NCBI GenBank assembly: GCA_942493045.1
Contig: OW818665.1
Span: 2,666,001-2,730,000, forward strand
Direction of reading: 5' to 3'
Length of the DNA stretch: 64,000 nt
DNA from: Teretinema sp942493045
GTDB lineage: Bacteria > Spirochaetota > Spirochaetia > Treponematales > Treponemataceae
Part shown: piece by piece, positions 8,226-17,251 of the stretch
How the letters are laid out: each line of letters begins with the position of its first letter
Numbering within the stretch: the stretch's first letter is position 1
Program-made: the position numbers and the translations under genes
Notes under the pieces: model-generated
The model's input: only the letters and a program-made list of their open reading frames with translations
The model's database searches: none
What the model was told of the DNA's origin: nothing

Positions 8226-8993
8226 ATGAACATGATACTGTTTGCCGAAAGCGAGCTGGATGCGCTCTTCGTCGGCATTCTCCCCCGAAATGATGAACGT
8301 TACTCCCATGTCCGCAAGGTGCTGCGCCTCAGTGAAGGCGACACTTTCATTTCGGGTATTATCAACGGCATGGAAGGCCATAGCCGGATTCTACGGCTGG
8401 ATGAAACAGCGCTCGGTTTTGTTTTTACTCCGGAGCGACCTTGCCGGCCCCTGTATCCTTTGCGCCTGATTATCGGTTTTCCGCGGCCCATTCAGCTGCG
8501 CCGGCTGTTGCGCGACGCCGCCAGTCTGGGAGTCGGGGCGGTCTGGCTGACAGGGACTGAGCTCGGTGAAAAGTCCTACCGGGATTCCACGCTGGTGGAA
8601 AAGGGCGCCGCCTACGCTGCCCTGGTAGAAGGCTGCTCCCAGGGGCGGGGCGCCGCTGTGCCGGAGCTGCGTCTTTTTAATTCCGTATCGGAGGTCTTGA
8701 GCGTTCTGGCGGAAGAACCGCATCTGCCGGTACTGCTGGATGTGGAAGATCCCTGCTGTCCCCTGCATGCCGCGCCTCTGGACGGTGTGAGTAGCGGTCG
8801 CCCCTTGATTTTAGCCATCGGTAGCGAGCGCGGCTGGACGGGGCGGGAGAGGAAACTGTTCCGGGAGGCGGGTTTTATGGTGTGTTCTCTGGGAACTCGG
8901 ATACTGCGGACTGAGACGGCGGTAACCGCGGCGGCGGCGCTGGGTTTGGCCCGTCTCGGCTGTATGGATAGCGCGGAAAAGGAAGATCGATGA
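8226..8993 (+). CDS. rsmE: 16S rRNA m3U1498 methyltransferase
   Basis: RsmE is a SPOUT-class enzyme methylating U1498 of 16S rRNA. The C-terminal knot motifs are clear: IGSERGWTGRE and LGTRILRTETAVTAA. An N-terminal PUA-like part contains HVRKVLRLSEGD. I place the start at the ATG at 8226 (255 residues). The longer open frame from 8085 would run back through the divergent aminopeptidase gene and adds residues foreign to the family. The start lies just downstream of a TATACT box and has no Shine-Dalgarno. The stop overlaps the next gene by 4 nt (ATGA). Confidence 0.92.
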   Translation: MNMILFAESELDALFVGILPRNDERYSHVRKVLRLSEGDTFISGIINGMEGHSRILRLDETALGFVFTPERPCRPLYPLRLIIGFPRPIQLRRLLRDAASLGVGAVWLTGTELGEKSYRDSTLVEKGAAYAALVEGCSQGRGAAVPELRLFNSVSEVLSVLAEEPHLPVLLDVEDPCCPLHAAPLDGVSSGRPLILAIGSERGWTGRERKLFREAGFMVCSLGTRILRTETAVTAAAALGLARLGCMDSAEKEDR

Positions 8994-9778
8994 ATCAGGA
9001 CCAGATAAAGGACTTACTGCTGAAGATCGAGGAAACCTCCCTGGAATTCTCGGTAACCATGACCGGCAAGAAAAGCAATAAAGTGAATGGCCTCTATAAA
9101 CCGGACACTCATGAAATTCTGCTGCATAACAAAAACTTTACCGATGACAATCAGTTGATATATACCGCGATACATGAATATGCCCATCATCTGCAGTGCG
9201 AAACCGATGGGGTGTTACGTTCGGCCCGCTCGCATGGCGCGGCTTTTTGGGCCCGTTTTCACGGCCTGCTTTCCAAGGCCGAGAATATCGGTTTGTACCG
9301 TATTGCCCTGGAACAGTCCCCCGACCTGGTGGCCTTGACCGAGGAGATCCGCACCCGCTATCTGGCTGAGAACGGCCGGATTATGAAAGAACTGGGCCGG
9401 CTTTTAGCCCGGGCCCACGTCCTGTGCAGGGACGCCGGTGTGCGTTATGAGGATTATATTGACCGGGTGCTGTGTCTGCCCCGCGCGGCCGCTAAAACCG
9501 CGGTGCTGATCAGTTCCATGGATATCAACAGCAGTCTGGGCTATGAATCCATGAAAATTGTGGCCTCTCAAAAAACCCCGGAACTGCGCTCCGCCGCTGA
9601 AGCGCAGTTCAAGGCTCATAAAAGTCCGGATGAGGTACGCGTTAACCTGACCCGCCGGCCGGAAGACGAAGACCACAAGGAACGTCTGGAAAAGGAGCGG
9701 CGGCGGCTTGAAAAAACCATCGCTCAGCTTTCGGCCCGTCTCCAGCAGGTGGAAGAAAGCCTTTCGGTTATTGCGTAG
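8990..9778 (+). CDS. SprT-like zinc metalloprotein (HEYAH) with C-terminal coiled coil
   Basis: A 262-residue cytosolic protein. It has a HExxH zinc motif HEYAH at residues 62-66, preceded by a LIYTAIHEYAHH helix typical of SprT/WLM-like minigluzincins, and possible third ligands at H82 and H91. The last 40 residues are Glu/Arg-rich and should form a coiled coil (EKERRRLEKTIAQL). I do not recognise a named family, and the substrate is unknown. The ATG overlaps the rsmE stop, so the two are co-translated. That may hint at a ribosome- or RNA-linked role, which is inference only. Confidence 0.7.
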   Translation: MNQDQIKDLLLKIEETSLEFSVTMTGKKSNKVNGLYKPDTHEILLHNKNFTDDNQLIYTAIHEYAHHLQCETDGVLRSARSHGAAFWARFHGLLSKAENIGLYRIALEQSPDLVALTEEIRTRYLAENGRIMKELGRLLARAHVLCRDAGVRYEDYIDRVLCLPRAAAKTAVLISSMDINSSLGYESMKIVASQKTPELRSAAEAQFKAHKSPDEVRVNLTRRPEDEDHKERLEKERRRLEKTIAQLSARLQQVEESLSVIA

Positions 9779-9812
9779 AGCCTGTAAAGAGTACCGCTGA
9801 TCTTTCCGATAG

Positions 9813-9818
9813 TATAAT
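9813..9818 (+). promoter_or_regulatory. TATAAT -10 box before the exported protein gene
   Basis: A perfect TATAAT sits in CGATAGTATAAT, 11 nt before the ATG at 9830; no good -35 is seen. A GGAG motif (9821-9824) follows directly. If transcription starts about 7 nt after this box, that site would be left out of the mRNA, so the true start may lie upstream. Confidence 0.4.
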
Positions 9819-9829
9819 CAGGAGACCTT

Positions 9830-10852
9830 ATGACACCGCACAATCCCTGCCGCCCGCTGTTGACGGCTTTTTTTCTTTTAATCGGACTTACCCTCTTCGC
9901 CGAAGGGCCTTCCGCAATTACCGGAGCTTTCGAGAGGTCCGGTAATTTTTCGCGTTTTAATCCTGTTTTTCCGGCAGCCTTGGCGCGTATACCGGAAGCG
10001 CAAGCCGAGACGGTCGTCCCGGCCAGCGTTCCTACAGAGGAAGAAAGCCGTGACCGCGAATTCAACCAGAACCGGCTACAGTCGATGCTGCTGAACAATG
10101 ATATTTTTGCCCTGTACGGCAAGCCGGACGGGCGGAATATGGGGATTCTCGGTCAGTATCCGATATCGCAGATTGAAGCGGTCATGAACAGCCATATTCC
10201 GCAATGGGACAGCGCCAACGGCCAACGCGGCGTAATCCCGGCTTTTTATATGATTTACGGTACCTGTTGGCCGGAGGGCGAGATCGGCATCCTGCGTGAT
10301 TCTCTGACCCGAGAGTACATCGAATTTGCCGCTCAACGCGGCTGGTTGGTATTCCTGGATCATCAGATTGGAAAATACACCGTTGAGGCTGCTATGGCCA
10401 AACTGCTGCCCTATCTGCGCTATCCGAACGTGCATCTGGCCCTCGACCCGGAATGGCGGACTACCCGCCCCATGCAGGAGATCGGTTTTGTCACCGCCGC
10501 CGAGCTTAATACCGCCCAGCAGATGATGCAGGATTATCTGATCGAGCATAATCTCCCCGGGCGGCGCATGCTGGTGGTGCATCAGTTCAAGCCGAAGATG
10601 ATCGCCAACCGGCCGGCGGTACGCAGCGATTATGAACTGGTTAAACTGATCCATTGCGCGGACGGGTTCGGCGCTCCGCCGCTCAAGAAAAGCGCCTATG
10701 CCTTTAACGCCGCGGCCACCAATATTCCCCTGAAGTCGTTTAAGCTTTTTCTGAAGCCGACGATCGCCGGTGCCGGCTGGGATGAACCGCTGATGACGGC
10801 CGCCGAGGTTTTTGCCCTGGAGCCCCGGCCCTACCTGATTATGATACAGTAG
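9830..10852 (+). CDS. Exported conserved protein, TIM-barrel-like, unknown function
   Basis: The N-terminus has a signal peptide (hydrophobic residues about 12-25, PLLTAFFLLIGLTLF). The mature part contains FALYGKPDGRNMGILGQYP, PAFYMIYG, VHLALDPEWR, LVVHQFKPKMI and IHCADGFG. I recall this motif order from actinobacterial secreted or lipoproteins of unknown function; the strand-end Asp and His residues suggest a barrel with an active site. The 340-residue length fits one domain. Only 9 bp separate it from the GH31 gene, so it probably works on the same carbohydrate or in the same pathway; that is inference. GGAG lies 5-9 nt upstream of the ATG. Confidence 0.72.
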   Translation: MTPHNPCRPLLTAFFLLIGLTLFAEGPSAITGAFERSGNFSRFNPVFPAALARIPEAQAETVVPASVPTEEESRDREFNQNRLQSMLLNNDIFALYGKPDGRNMGILGQYPISQIEAVMNSHIPQWDSANGQRGVIPAFYMIYGTCWPEGEIGILRDSLTREYIEFAAQRGWLVFLDHQIGKYTVEAAMAKLLPYLRYPNVHLALDPEWRTTRPMQEIGFVTAAELNTAQQMMQDYLIEHNLPGRRMLVVHQFKPKMIANRPAVRSDYELVKLIHCADGFGAPPLKKSAYAFNAAATNIPLKSFKLFLKPTIAGAGWDEPLMTAAEVFALEPRPYLIMIQ

Positions 10853-10861
10853 AGGTCCCTC

Positions 10862-13339
10862 ATGAACAGTACTAACCGCGCCGGCAGTGCCGGAGCGCAG
10901 CTGCCCGCTCATCTGACAGTTTGTCCCGATGCCGCGGTAAATCGCGCATCGGTAATCAGCGGAAATTCCTGGCGCATCACCGTGCTCACCGCGCGTTTGG
11001 TGCGTATTGAATATAGCGAGAACGGACACTTTGTCGATGAACCGAGCCAGTCCGTCTGGTTTCGTAACTTTCCCAAACCTGAATTTAAGCTTTATGATCT
11101 GGAAGACCGGCTGGAAATTGATACCGGCAACATTCACCTGTATTATGACCGAAGACCCTTTTCCAAAAGCGGTCTGTATGCCGACGTGCTTGGTTCGGGC
11201 ATTCATTACGGCAACCGCTGGTATTACGGCGCTTCCAAAGGCGGCGAATTCAAGTGGGCGAATTTCGGCGGAACCGCGCGGACCCTCGACGCGGTGAACG
11301 GCGCGGTGGAACTGGAAGACGGCATTATCGCCCGTAACGGCTGGGCGGTGCTGGATGATTCCAATTCTCTGCTGCTCAGGCCGGACGGTTTTGTGCGGCC
11401 CCGTGAATCGGGGCACTCCTCCGTGGATCTGTATTTATTTGCCTACGGCCGTGACTTTAAGGCTGCGCTCCGGGATTTTTACTGTCTGACCGGCGCCGTT
11501 CCGATGCTGCCGCGCTATGCCCTGGGAAACTGGTGGAGCCGCTATTATGCTTATCGGCAGGATGAATATCTGACATTGATGGATCGCTTCAAAAGCGAAG
11601 AGTTACCCTTTTCGGTGGCGGTAATCGACATGGACTGGCACAAGACCACGGTCCCGGCGCGTTTCGGGTCCGGCTGGACCGGTTATTCCTGGAACCGGGA
11701 ACTTTTTCCGGATCCGGATTTATTCCTTTCCGAACTGCACCGGCGCGGTATGGCAGTGACTCTGAATCTGCATCCGGCCGCTGGTGTGCGCGCTTTTGAG
11801 GATTGTTATCCCGGGGCCGCAAAGTCCATGGGTATCGATCCGGCTACTGAAAAAGCCATTGACTTTGACATCTCCGATCCGCGTTTTTTACGGACCTACT
11901 TTGAACAGGTGCATAACCCGTTGGAAAAGCAAGGCGTGGACTTCTGGTGGATCGACTGGCAGCAGGGCGGCCTTACCCGGATGGAGGGTCTGGATCCGCT
12001 TTGGATGCTCAATCACTATCATTATCTGGATAATGGCCGCGGCGGCCGCCGTCCCCTGATCTTTTCGCGTTATGCCGGTCCCGGCAGTCACCGTTACCCG
12101 GTCGGGTTTTCCGGTGATACCATCACCTCCTGGGAGTCGCTGGACTTTCAGCCTTATTTTACCGCGACCGCCGCGAACATCGGCTACGGCTGGTGGAGTC
12201 ACGATATCGGCGGCCACATGCAGGGTAAAAAGGATGATGAGCTGGTGGCCCGCTGGGTACAGTTCGGCGCCTTTTCGCCTATCAACCGCCTGCATAGTTC
12301 CTGTTCTCCCTTTAACGGTAAGGAGCCCTGGCGGTACGCATCGGAATATCGGGCGGTCATTGCCGATTTTCTGCGACTGCGGCATCACCTGATTCCGTAT
12401 TTGTATACCATGAACCACAGCGCGCACAGCGAGGGCCGGCCGGTCTGTCTGCCCCTATATTACGAGTATCCGCAGCAGGATGGCGCCTTCAGTGTACGTA
12501 ACGGTTATTTTTTTGGAACTGAATTGCTGTGCGTCCCGGTGACCACGCCGCGGAGCGCCGAGAGCCGCCTTTCTAAAACGCGCGTATGGATTCCTGGCGG
12601 GCTTTGGACCGACTTTTTTACCGGAAAGGTATATAACGGCGGGAAAAGCGACGGCCCCGGCTTACAGGCCACCTTGTTCAGGCCGCTGGAAAGTATTCCG
12701 CTGTTGGCTAAACCGGGAGCCCTGATCCCGCTTTCGGCCTCCACAGAGACCGCTAATCCTGCGCAGCTGGAACTGGTAGTGTTTCCCGGCGCGTCTAACA
12801 GTTTCACAATGTATGAAGACGATGACAGCACAAGTGGTAACCGGGTTTGCTTAACAGCGTTTTCCCTGGATTGGCCGGAGACTGGTACCGGTAAATCAAC
12901 ACGGGCCCGGGTGACGATCGCCCCGCCTGTTGGAGATAGCGGTCTTATTCCGACCGGCCGGAGCTGGACTGTGGTGCTGCGCGGTTGGGACGCTTCGGTT
13001 AAGGTAACCGCCCGCGTAAAGGGTCCGCAAGCGGACAGGCCAGTGAGTCTGCGTAAGAAAACTACCGCTTCCGGGGATATCCGGTTTGCTATACCGGTCG
13101 GTATACAAACCGAAACCATCGAGCTGTTCATCACCGGGAAAAACCTGGTACGCCGCTCCGACCGGCTTGCGGATCTCTATGCCTTGCTGGACCGCGCTCA
13201 GATGGATTTTATGCTTAAAGATGCGGTGTACAATTTGGCCCGCGCCTTGCCGGGCAACGCTGAACTTTCTGTCGGTCTAGCCGCCCTGAACCTGGACCGG
13301 GATTTGCTGCAGGCGATATATGAGGCGCTGCTGCTCTAA
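10862..13339 (+). CDS. Glycoside hydrolase family 31 alpha-glycosidase
   Basis: An 825-residue retaining alpha-glycosidase. The N-terminal beta-sandwich (about 1-215) contains HLYYDRRPFSKSG. The barrel carries DMDWHKT, the nucleophile D365 in WWIDWQQGG, the acid/base D419 in GFSGDTITSW, and WSHDIGGHM. C-terminal beta domains include the DUF5110-like block VVFPGASNSFTMYEDDD. The WIDWQQG form belongs to a bacterial GH31 subgroup distinct from the WxDMNE alpha-glucosidases. I cannot tell whether it cleaves glucosides, xylosides or something else. No signal peptide is seen, so it should be cytosolic. AGAGG lies before the ATG; it follows the exported protein gene in an operon. Confidence 0.9.
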   Translation: MNSTNRAGSAGAQLPAHLTVCPDAAVNRASVISGNSWRITVLTARLVRIEYSENGHFVDEPSQSVWFRNFPKPEFKLYDLEDRLEIDTGNIHLYYDRRPFSKSGLYADVLGSGIHYGNRWYYGASKGGEFKWANFGGTARTLDAVNGAVELEDGIIARNGWAVLDDSNSLLLRPDGFVRPRESGHSSVDLYLFAYGRDFKAALRDFYCLTGAVPMLPRYALGNWWSRYYAYRQDEYLTLMDRFKSEELPFSVAVIDMDWHKTTVPARFGSGWTGYSWNRELFPDPDLFLSELHRRGMAVTLNLHPAAGVRAFEDCYPGAAKSMGIDPATEKAIDFDISDPRFLRTYFEQVHNPLEKQGVDFWWIDWQQGGLTRMEGLDPLWMLNHYHYLDNGRGGRRPLIFSRYAGPGSHRYPVGFSGDTITSWESLDFQPYFTATAANIGYGWWSHDIGGHMQGKKDDELVARWVQFGAFSPINRLHSSCSPFNGKEPWRYASEYRAVIADFLRLRHHLIPYLYTMNHSAHSEGRPVCLPLYYEYPQQDGAFSVRNGYFFGTELLCVPVTTPRSAESRLSKTRVWIPGGLWTDFFTGKVYNGGKSDGPGLQATLFRPLESIPLLAKPGALIPLSASTETANPAQLELVVFPGASNSFTMYEDDDSTSGNRVCLTAFSLDWPETGTGKSTRARVTIAPPVGDSGLIPTGRSWTVVLRGWDASVKVTARVKGPQADRPVSLRKKTTASGDIRFAIPVGIQTETIELFITGKNLVRRSDRLADLYALLDRAQMDFMLKDAVYNLARALPGNAELSVGLAALNLDRDLLQAIYEALLL

Positions 13340-13363
13340 ATCCGTAAATTGAAAAATGAGTGT

Positions 13364-13392
13364 TTGACCAAAAGCCTTCCTGCGGATACAAT
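13364..13392 (+). promoter_or_regulatory. Promoter of the XPB operon, leaderless geometry
   Basis: TTGACC (13364-13369), a 17-nt spacer and TACAAT (13387-13392) precede the ATG at 13401 by 8 nt. No Shine-Dalgarno is present. Confidence 0.7.
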
Positions 13393-13400
13393 GGTCTGTT

Positions 13401-15146
13401 ATGCCAAACGACCACAGCAACCCGCTGATAGTACAGGGCGATCGGTCGATCCTCCTGGATGTACATACAACCCGTTCCTCTGAGGCGCGCTCCGCCCTGA
13501 TTCCGTTCGCGGAATTGGAAAAATCGCCCGAGCATCTGCATACTTACCGCTTAACGCCGCTTTCCCTCTGGAACGCGGCCAGCGCCGGCTTACAGAGCGA
13601 GCGCATTACCGCAATACTGGATGATTTTTCGCGTTTTCCGGTGCCCCGCGCCGTATCGGTATGGATATCGGAGACGATGAACCGTTTCGGCACCATCCGC
13701 ATGATACCGGAAAACGAAGACTCCCTTTTTCTGGTAACAGCTGTAGAAAAAATATACCGCGAGATTGCCGCTTCCAAATCGATGCAGCGTTATTTGACTC
13801 CTGTGGCCGACACCCCGGTTTCTGAAACCCCGGGTGAAAGCGGGCTCGGCGCCTCCGCTGAGCGGCCGCCGGCCATCTGGCGTTTTCGCCTGGCTCTATT
13901 GGACCGCGGCACCGTTAAGCAGCAGCTGCTGCGGCTGGGTTGGCCGGTTAAGGACGAAGCTCCGCTACGCGAGGGCGACCCGATGGAAATTTCACTGCGG
14001 GAAGTGTCTTCCCGGGGTTTACCGCTGGTGGTCCGGGATTATCAACTTTCGGCCGCTGAAGCCCTGGTGGGAGACCGCGGGCCCGGAACGGGCTTCGGCA
14101 CTATTGTGCTGCCCTGCGGCGCCGGAAAGACAGTTGTCGGCATGACGGTGATGGCCATGCTTAAAACCAATACCCTCATCCTGACTACCAACGTCGCGGC
14201 TGTGCATCAGTGGATACAGGAGTTGATCGATAAAACGGATTTAACCGCGGACCGCATTGCCGAATACACCGGAGATAACAAACAGATCCGCGAAGTGACG
14301 GTGGCGACTTACCAGATATTAACCTGGCGGCCGACTAAGGACGGCGAGTTTCCGCACTTCCGCATTTTCCGGGAACGGGCCTGGGGCCTGATTATTTATG
14401 ACGAGGTGCACTTGCTGCCGGCCCCGGTATTCCGGGTGACTGCCGAGTTGCAGGTAATCCGGCGTCTTGGCCTGACAGCCACGCTGGTGCGCGAAGACGG
14501 CTGCGAAGGCGACGTCTTCAGTCTGGTAGGACCCAAGCGCTATGACGTGCCCTGGAAGGACCTGGAAGAGCAGGGCTGGATCGCCACGGCCTGGTGTACA
14601 GAAATCCGGGTTGAACTGGATCCGTCAATTGAAATATCCTACGCGGTTTCCAACCAGCGCCAAAAGTACCGCATTGCCAGCGAGAATCCGGCCAAGACTC
14701 CGGTTATCCATGCTCTGCTGGAACAGCACCACGGCGACGGTATTCTGGTTATCGGACAATATATCGATCAACTCGAAAAGATAGCCAAGGAAACCGGCGC
14801 GCCGATTATTACCGGAAAAACGCCGAACCGCGAGCGGGAGATCATCTATGGCGCCTTCCGCAGTGGCGAGATCAAGACGATTATCGTTTCCAAGGTGGCA
14901 AATTTTGCCATTGATTTGCCGGACGCCTCGGTAGCGATCCAGATTTCCGGAACCTTCGGCAGCCGTCAGGAAGAGGCTCAGCGTCTGGGGCGGATTCTGC
15001 GTCCAAAAGAACAGGATTCGCACTTTTATACGATTGTCACGGCTCGAACCGTCGAAGAAGATTTTGCCTCCAATCGCCAAAAATTCCTGGCTGAGCAGGG
15101 TTATGAGTACTCCATTGTAAGGTGGGATGAAGAACATGAAGCCTGA
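13401..15146 (+). CDS. XPB/Rad25-type DNA helicase
   Basis: A superfamily 2 3'-5' helicase of the XPB family (581 residues). The N-terminal 190 residues form the damage-recognition-like region. Walker A is LPCGAGKTVVGM (K243), the DEVH box is IIYDEVHLL (D334-H337), motif III is GLTATLVREDG, and the C-terminal helicase half carries VSKVANFAIDLPDA and QRLGRILRPKE. In eukaryotes and archaea XPB acts in repair or transcription. Bacterial copies occur in actinobacteria and spirochaetes and are thought to act in DNA repair. The next gene overlaps by 20 bp and is a probable partner. The start sits just after a strong promoter and has no Shine-Dalgarno. Confidence 0.93.
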   Translation: MPNDHSNPLIVQGDRSILLDVHTTRSSEARSALIPFAELEKSPEHLHTYRLTPLSLWNAASAGLQSERITAILDDFSRFPVPRAVSVWISETMNRFGTIRMIPENEDSLFLVTAVEKIYREIAASKSMQRYLTPVADTPVSETPGESGLGASAERPPAIWRFRLALLDRGTVKQQLLRLGWPVKDEAPLREGDPMEISLREVSSRGLPLVVRDYQLSAAEALVGDRGPGTGFGTIVLPCGAGKTVVGMTVMAMLKTNTLILTTNVAAVHQWIQELIDKTDLTADRIAEYTGDNKQIREVTVATYQILTWRPTKDGEFPHFRIFRERAWGLIIYDEVHLLPAPVFRVTAELQVIRRLGLTATLVREDGCEGDVFSLVGPKRYDVPWKDLEEQGWIATAWCTEIRVELDPSIEISYAVSNQRQKYRIASENPAKTPVIHALLEQHHGDGILVIGQYIDQLEKIAKETGAPIITGKTPNREREIIYGAFRSGEIKTIIVSKVANFAIDLPDASVAIQISGTFGSRQEEAQRLGRILRPKEQDSHFYTIVTARTVEEDFASNRQKFLAEQGYEYSIVRWDEEHEA

Positions 15147-17208
15147 ACTGGTAGTTGATTGGCGCGATTCCCTGGTCACCCTCGCTGACCAGCATTTTTT
15201 CGACCTGATGCGCATGTACCTCGGAGGAATTAAGACTCCCTTTAATAAACAGAAACTGGTCGAGGAGCTGGCGGTTTTTCTGCGTAAGGCTGCTAATCGG
15301 GAAAAGATGATCAAGGCCCTCGACGCTATGGATTTATCGCTTTTAACGGCTGTACACCTGCTGCGCGAAAGCGGACAGGAAAAAATCGTGCGGCTGTTTT
15401 CCGGTACCTGGAGTTTCCCGGAGGTCTATGACCGGCTGATGAATCTTGAGGAACGTCTGTTGATATATCGTACCGGAGCGCTTGGATTGAAGAGTTACCG
15501 GATTACGCCCTATCTGCTGGAGCAGATAATCCCGATGCTGAGCTTCTCGCGGCTGATGCCCGCCTCCGAAAATAATCCGGCTGTCTTTCAATCCCTGGTC
15601 CTGGATGATTTGGTGCAGGCCGCGCTTTATGCCTGGTTTACCCATCGCAGTGAGTCGTTAAAGGTCAGTGCCCGGTTCAAGAAAAAAACAATTGAGCAGC
15701 TCAGCGCCGCCTTGCCCCAGCTGGCTTTGCATGAAGGAGCCATTCCGCTGGTCTTGTCGTCTCTGATGAACTTGGGCTTGCTGTTTCAGAACGATACTGC
15801 CCTGATAGCGGATTCAGCGCGCTGGAAGCAGTTTGCCTCTCTCCCGCTGCGTGAGCGCGTCGCCTATCTGGCGGCGGCCGCCGGAGGCCGGGTCAGCCGT
15901 TTGGCGCTTGCCGAGCGCGCTTCCGGCTTTCTGGAGTTTATGTCCCTTCTGGACGAGGGCTCCCTGTATGAGCATGCTATTCTGGAACGGTTGTCTTTTT
16001 TCCTCGGTGAACGGGCCGAGGGTGACACTCCGGCCCGGCGCCGGACACGTTTCAGCGAACTGCTGCGCGGCGTGGAAAATACTGACGGACTCGAAGAGGA
16101 CAGTCCCGCCGATCAGGTGGAGACAGCCTTAGCCTTCGGTTTGCTGCTAAAACGGGGCGCCCTGTACCAGGTGAACGCTTCTTTTATGGCCCTGCCGGAA
16201 AGCGGAAGTCACAGCGGCGCTCCTCAGGGTAGCCTGCTGGTGGATCCGTCTTTTTCCGTTACGGTTTTGCCGGGTTTTTCGCTTTCCGAACTGCTGCCGG
16301 TGGTGGCCTGTATGGATGTCCAGCAGGTTCAGACCGCCGGTCAATTTGAAATTTCCCGGTCATCCTGCAACGCGGCCTTCCGTTCCGGTCTCACCGCAGC
16401 CACCCTGACCGCCCTGTTGCAGGAACGGTCCGGTCATCACCTGCCCCGCTCACTGGTTTTTTCGATAAATGACTGGTTTGCCGCATACGCTTCCATCCGT
16501 TTGCATCACGGCTATGTGCTTTCCGTGGATGAAAGCCAGCGGGTGCATTTTGAGCGCAATCGGCATTTAGCTGACATGATCAAGGAAGTAATCGCTCCGG
16601 GAGTCTATCTGCTCTCAGCCGGTGATGAAGATGAAATCCGCGCGATTTTCGCGAAGGCCTCGCTGGAACTGGGGCCCTCGTTGCGTTCTTCAGGCCGCGC
16701 GGAAACGCCGCCCTTCAGCGCGTTGCGTTGCCACGCGATTATTAAACCACAGGAGGGCGTCGCTGTTACCCCGTTGACCGACGTTGAGAATCTCTCTGCT
16801 GTCGATTCGACAGCGGGGCTTTCCGACCTGCTGGCCGAAATGGATGTAACGCCTGAAATTCGCGAAGCCCTGCAGTCCCGCATCGACCGGAAAATAATAC
16901 TGAGTCCTGAACAGCTTGACCCGGAGTCGGTCCGCCCGGAGAAGGTTGAGGCCCGGGGAATGGATTTCCTGGGTAAGGTGCGCATCGCCGAGTACGCCCT
17001 GGCTTCCGGAGCTTTGCTGGAAATTGTGATGGACGAAAAAGACGGTGGCGTACGTGTGATCGGACGCCCGGTGTCCACGGAAAAGCGCGCTTCAGATGTG
17101 CTGGTGCACATCATGACCGGCGCTGACCGGGAAAACGAGATTTTATCGCTGGGCAAGGCTATGATGGTCAGGCGTATCCGGGGTTCTATCTTCCAGGATC
17201 ACAGTTAG
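15127..17208 (+). CDS. XPB-associated protein with Helicase_C_3-like domain
   Basis: A 693-residue protein with no helicase motor motifs. Residues about 365-480 (LLVDPSFSVTVLPGFSLSEL, then LPRSLVFSINDWFAAYASIRL) match the pattern of the Helicase_C_3 domain. Pairs of XPB and a protein with this domain also occur in actinobacteria (from memory, Rv0861c and Rv0862c of M. tuberculosis). The N-terminal third is helical and may hold winged-helix repeats. The extreme C-terminus (EARGMDFLGKVRIAEYAL) resembles WYL-like beta barrels only weakly. The 20-bp overlap with the XPB stop implies tight co-translation and probably complex formation. The biochemical role is unknown. Confidence 0.75.
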   Translation: MKNMKPELVVDWRDSLVTLADQHFFDLMRMYLGGIKTPFNKQKLVEELAVFLRKAANREKMIKALDAMDLSLLTAVHLLRESGQEKIVRLFSGTWSFPEVYDRLMNLEERLLIYRTGALGLKSYRITPYLLEQIIPMLSFSRLMPASENNPAVFQSLVLDDLVQAALYAWFTHRSESLKVSARFKKKTIEQLSAALPQLALHEGAIPLVLSSLMNLGLLFQNDTALIADSARWKQFASLPLRERVAYLAAAAGGRVSRLALAERASGFLEFMSLLDEGSLYEHAILERLSFFLGERAEGDTPARRRTRFSELLRGVENTDGLEEDSPADQVETALAFGLLLKRGALYQVNASFMALPESGSHSGAPQGSLLVDPSFSVTVLPGFSLSELLPVVACMDVQQVQTAGQFEISRSSCNAAFRSGLTAATLTALLQERSGHHLPRSLVFSINDWFAAYASIRLHHGYVLSVDESQRVHFERNRHLADMIKEVIAPGVYLLSAGDEDEIRAIFAKASLELGPSLRSSGRAETPPFSALRCHAIIKPQEGVAVTPLTDVENLSAVDSTAGLSDLLAEMDVTPEIREALQSRIDRKIILSPEQLDPESVRPEKVEARGMDFLGKVRIAEYALASGALLEIVMDEKDGGVRVIGRPVSTEKRASDVLVHIMTGADRENEILSLGKAMMVRRIRGSIFQDHS

Positions 17209-17216
17209 CGTCCGAT

Positions 17217-17245
17217 TTGCAATCCCGGACATAAATCGTTATCTT
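17217..17245 (+). promoter_or_regulatory. Promoter of nagB, leaderless geometry
   Basis: TTGCAA (17217-17222), a 17-nt spacer and TATCTT (17240-17245) precede the ATG at 17252 by 6 nt. Transcription should start at the A of ATG. No Shine-Dalgarno is present. Confidence 0.6.
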
Positions 17246-17251
17246 TAGGGC

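Noticed and set aside
10076..11416. Antisense frame of 446 codons across the exported protein and GH31 genes
   Set aside because: It spans two well-supported genes and shows no motif.
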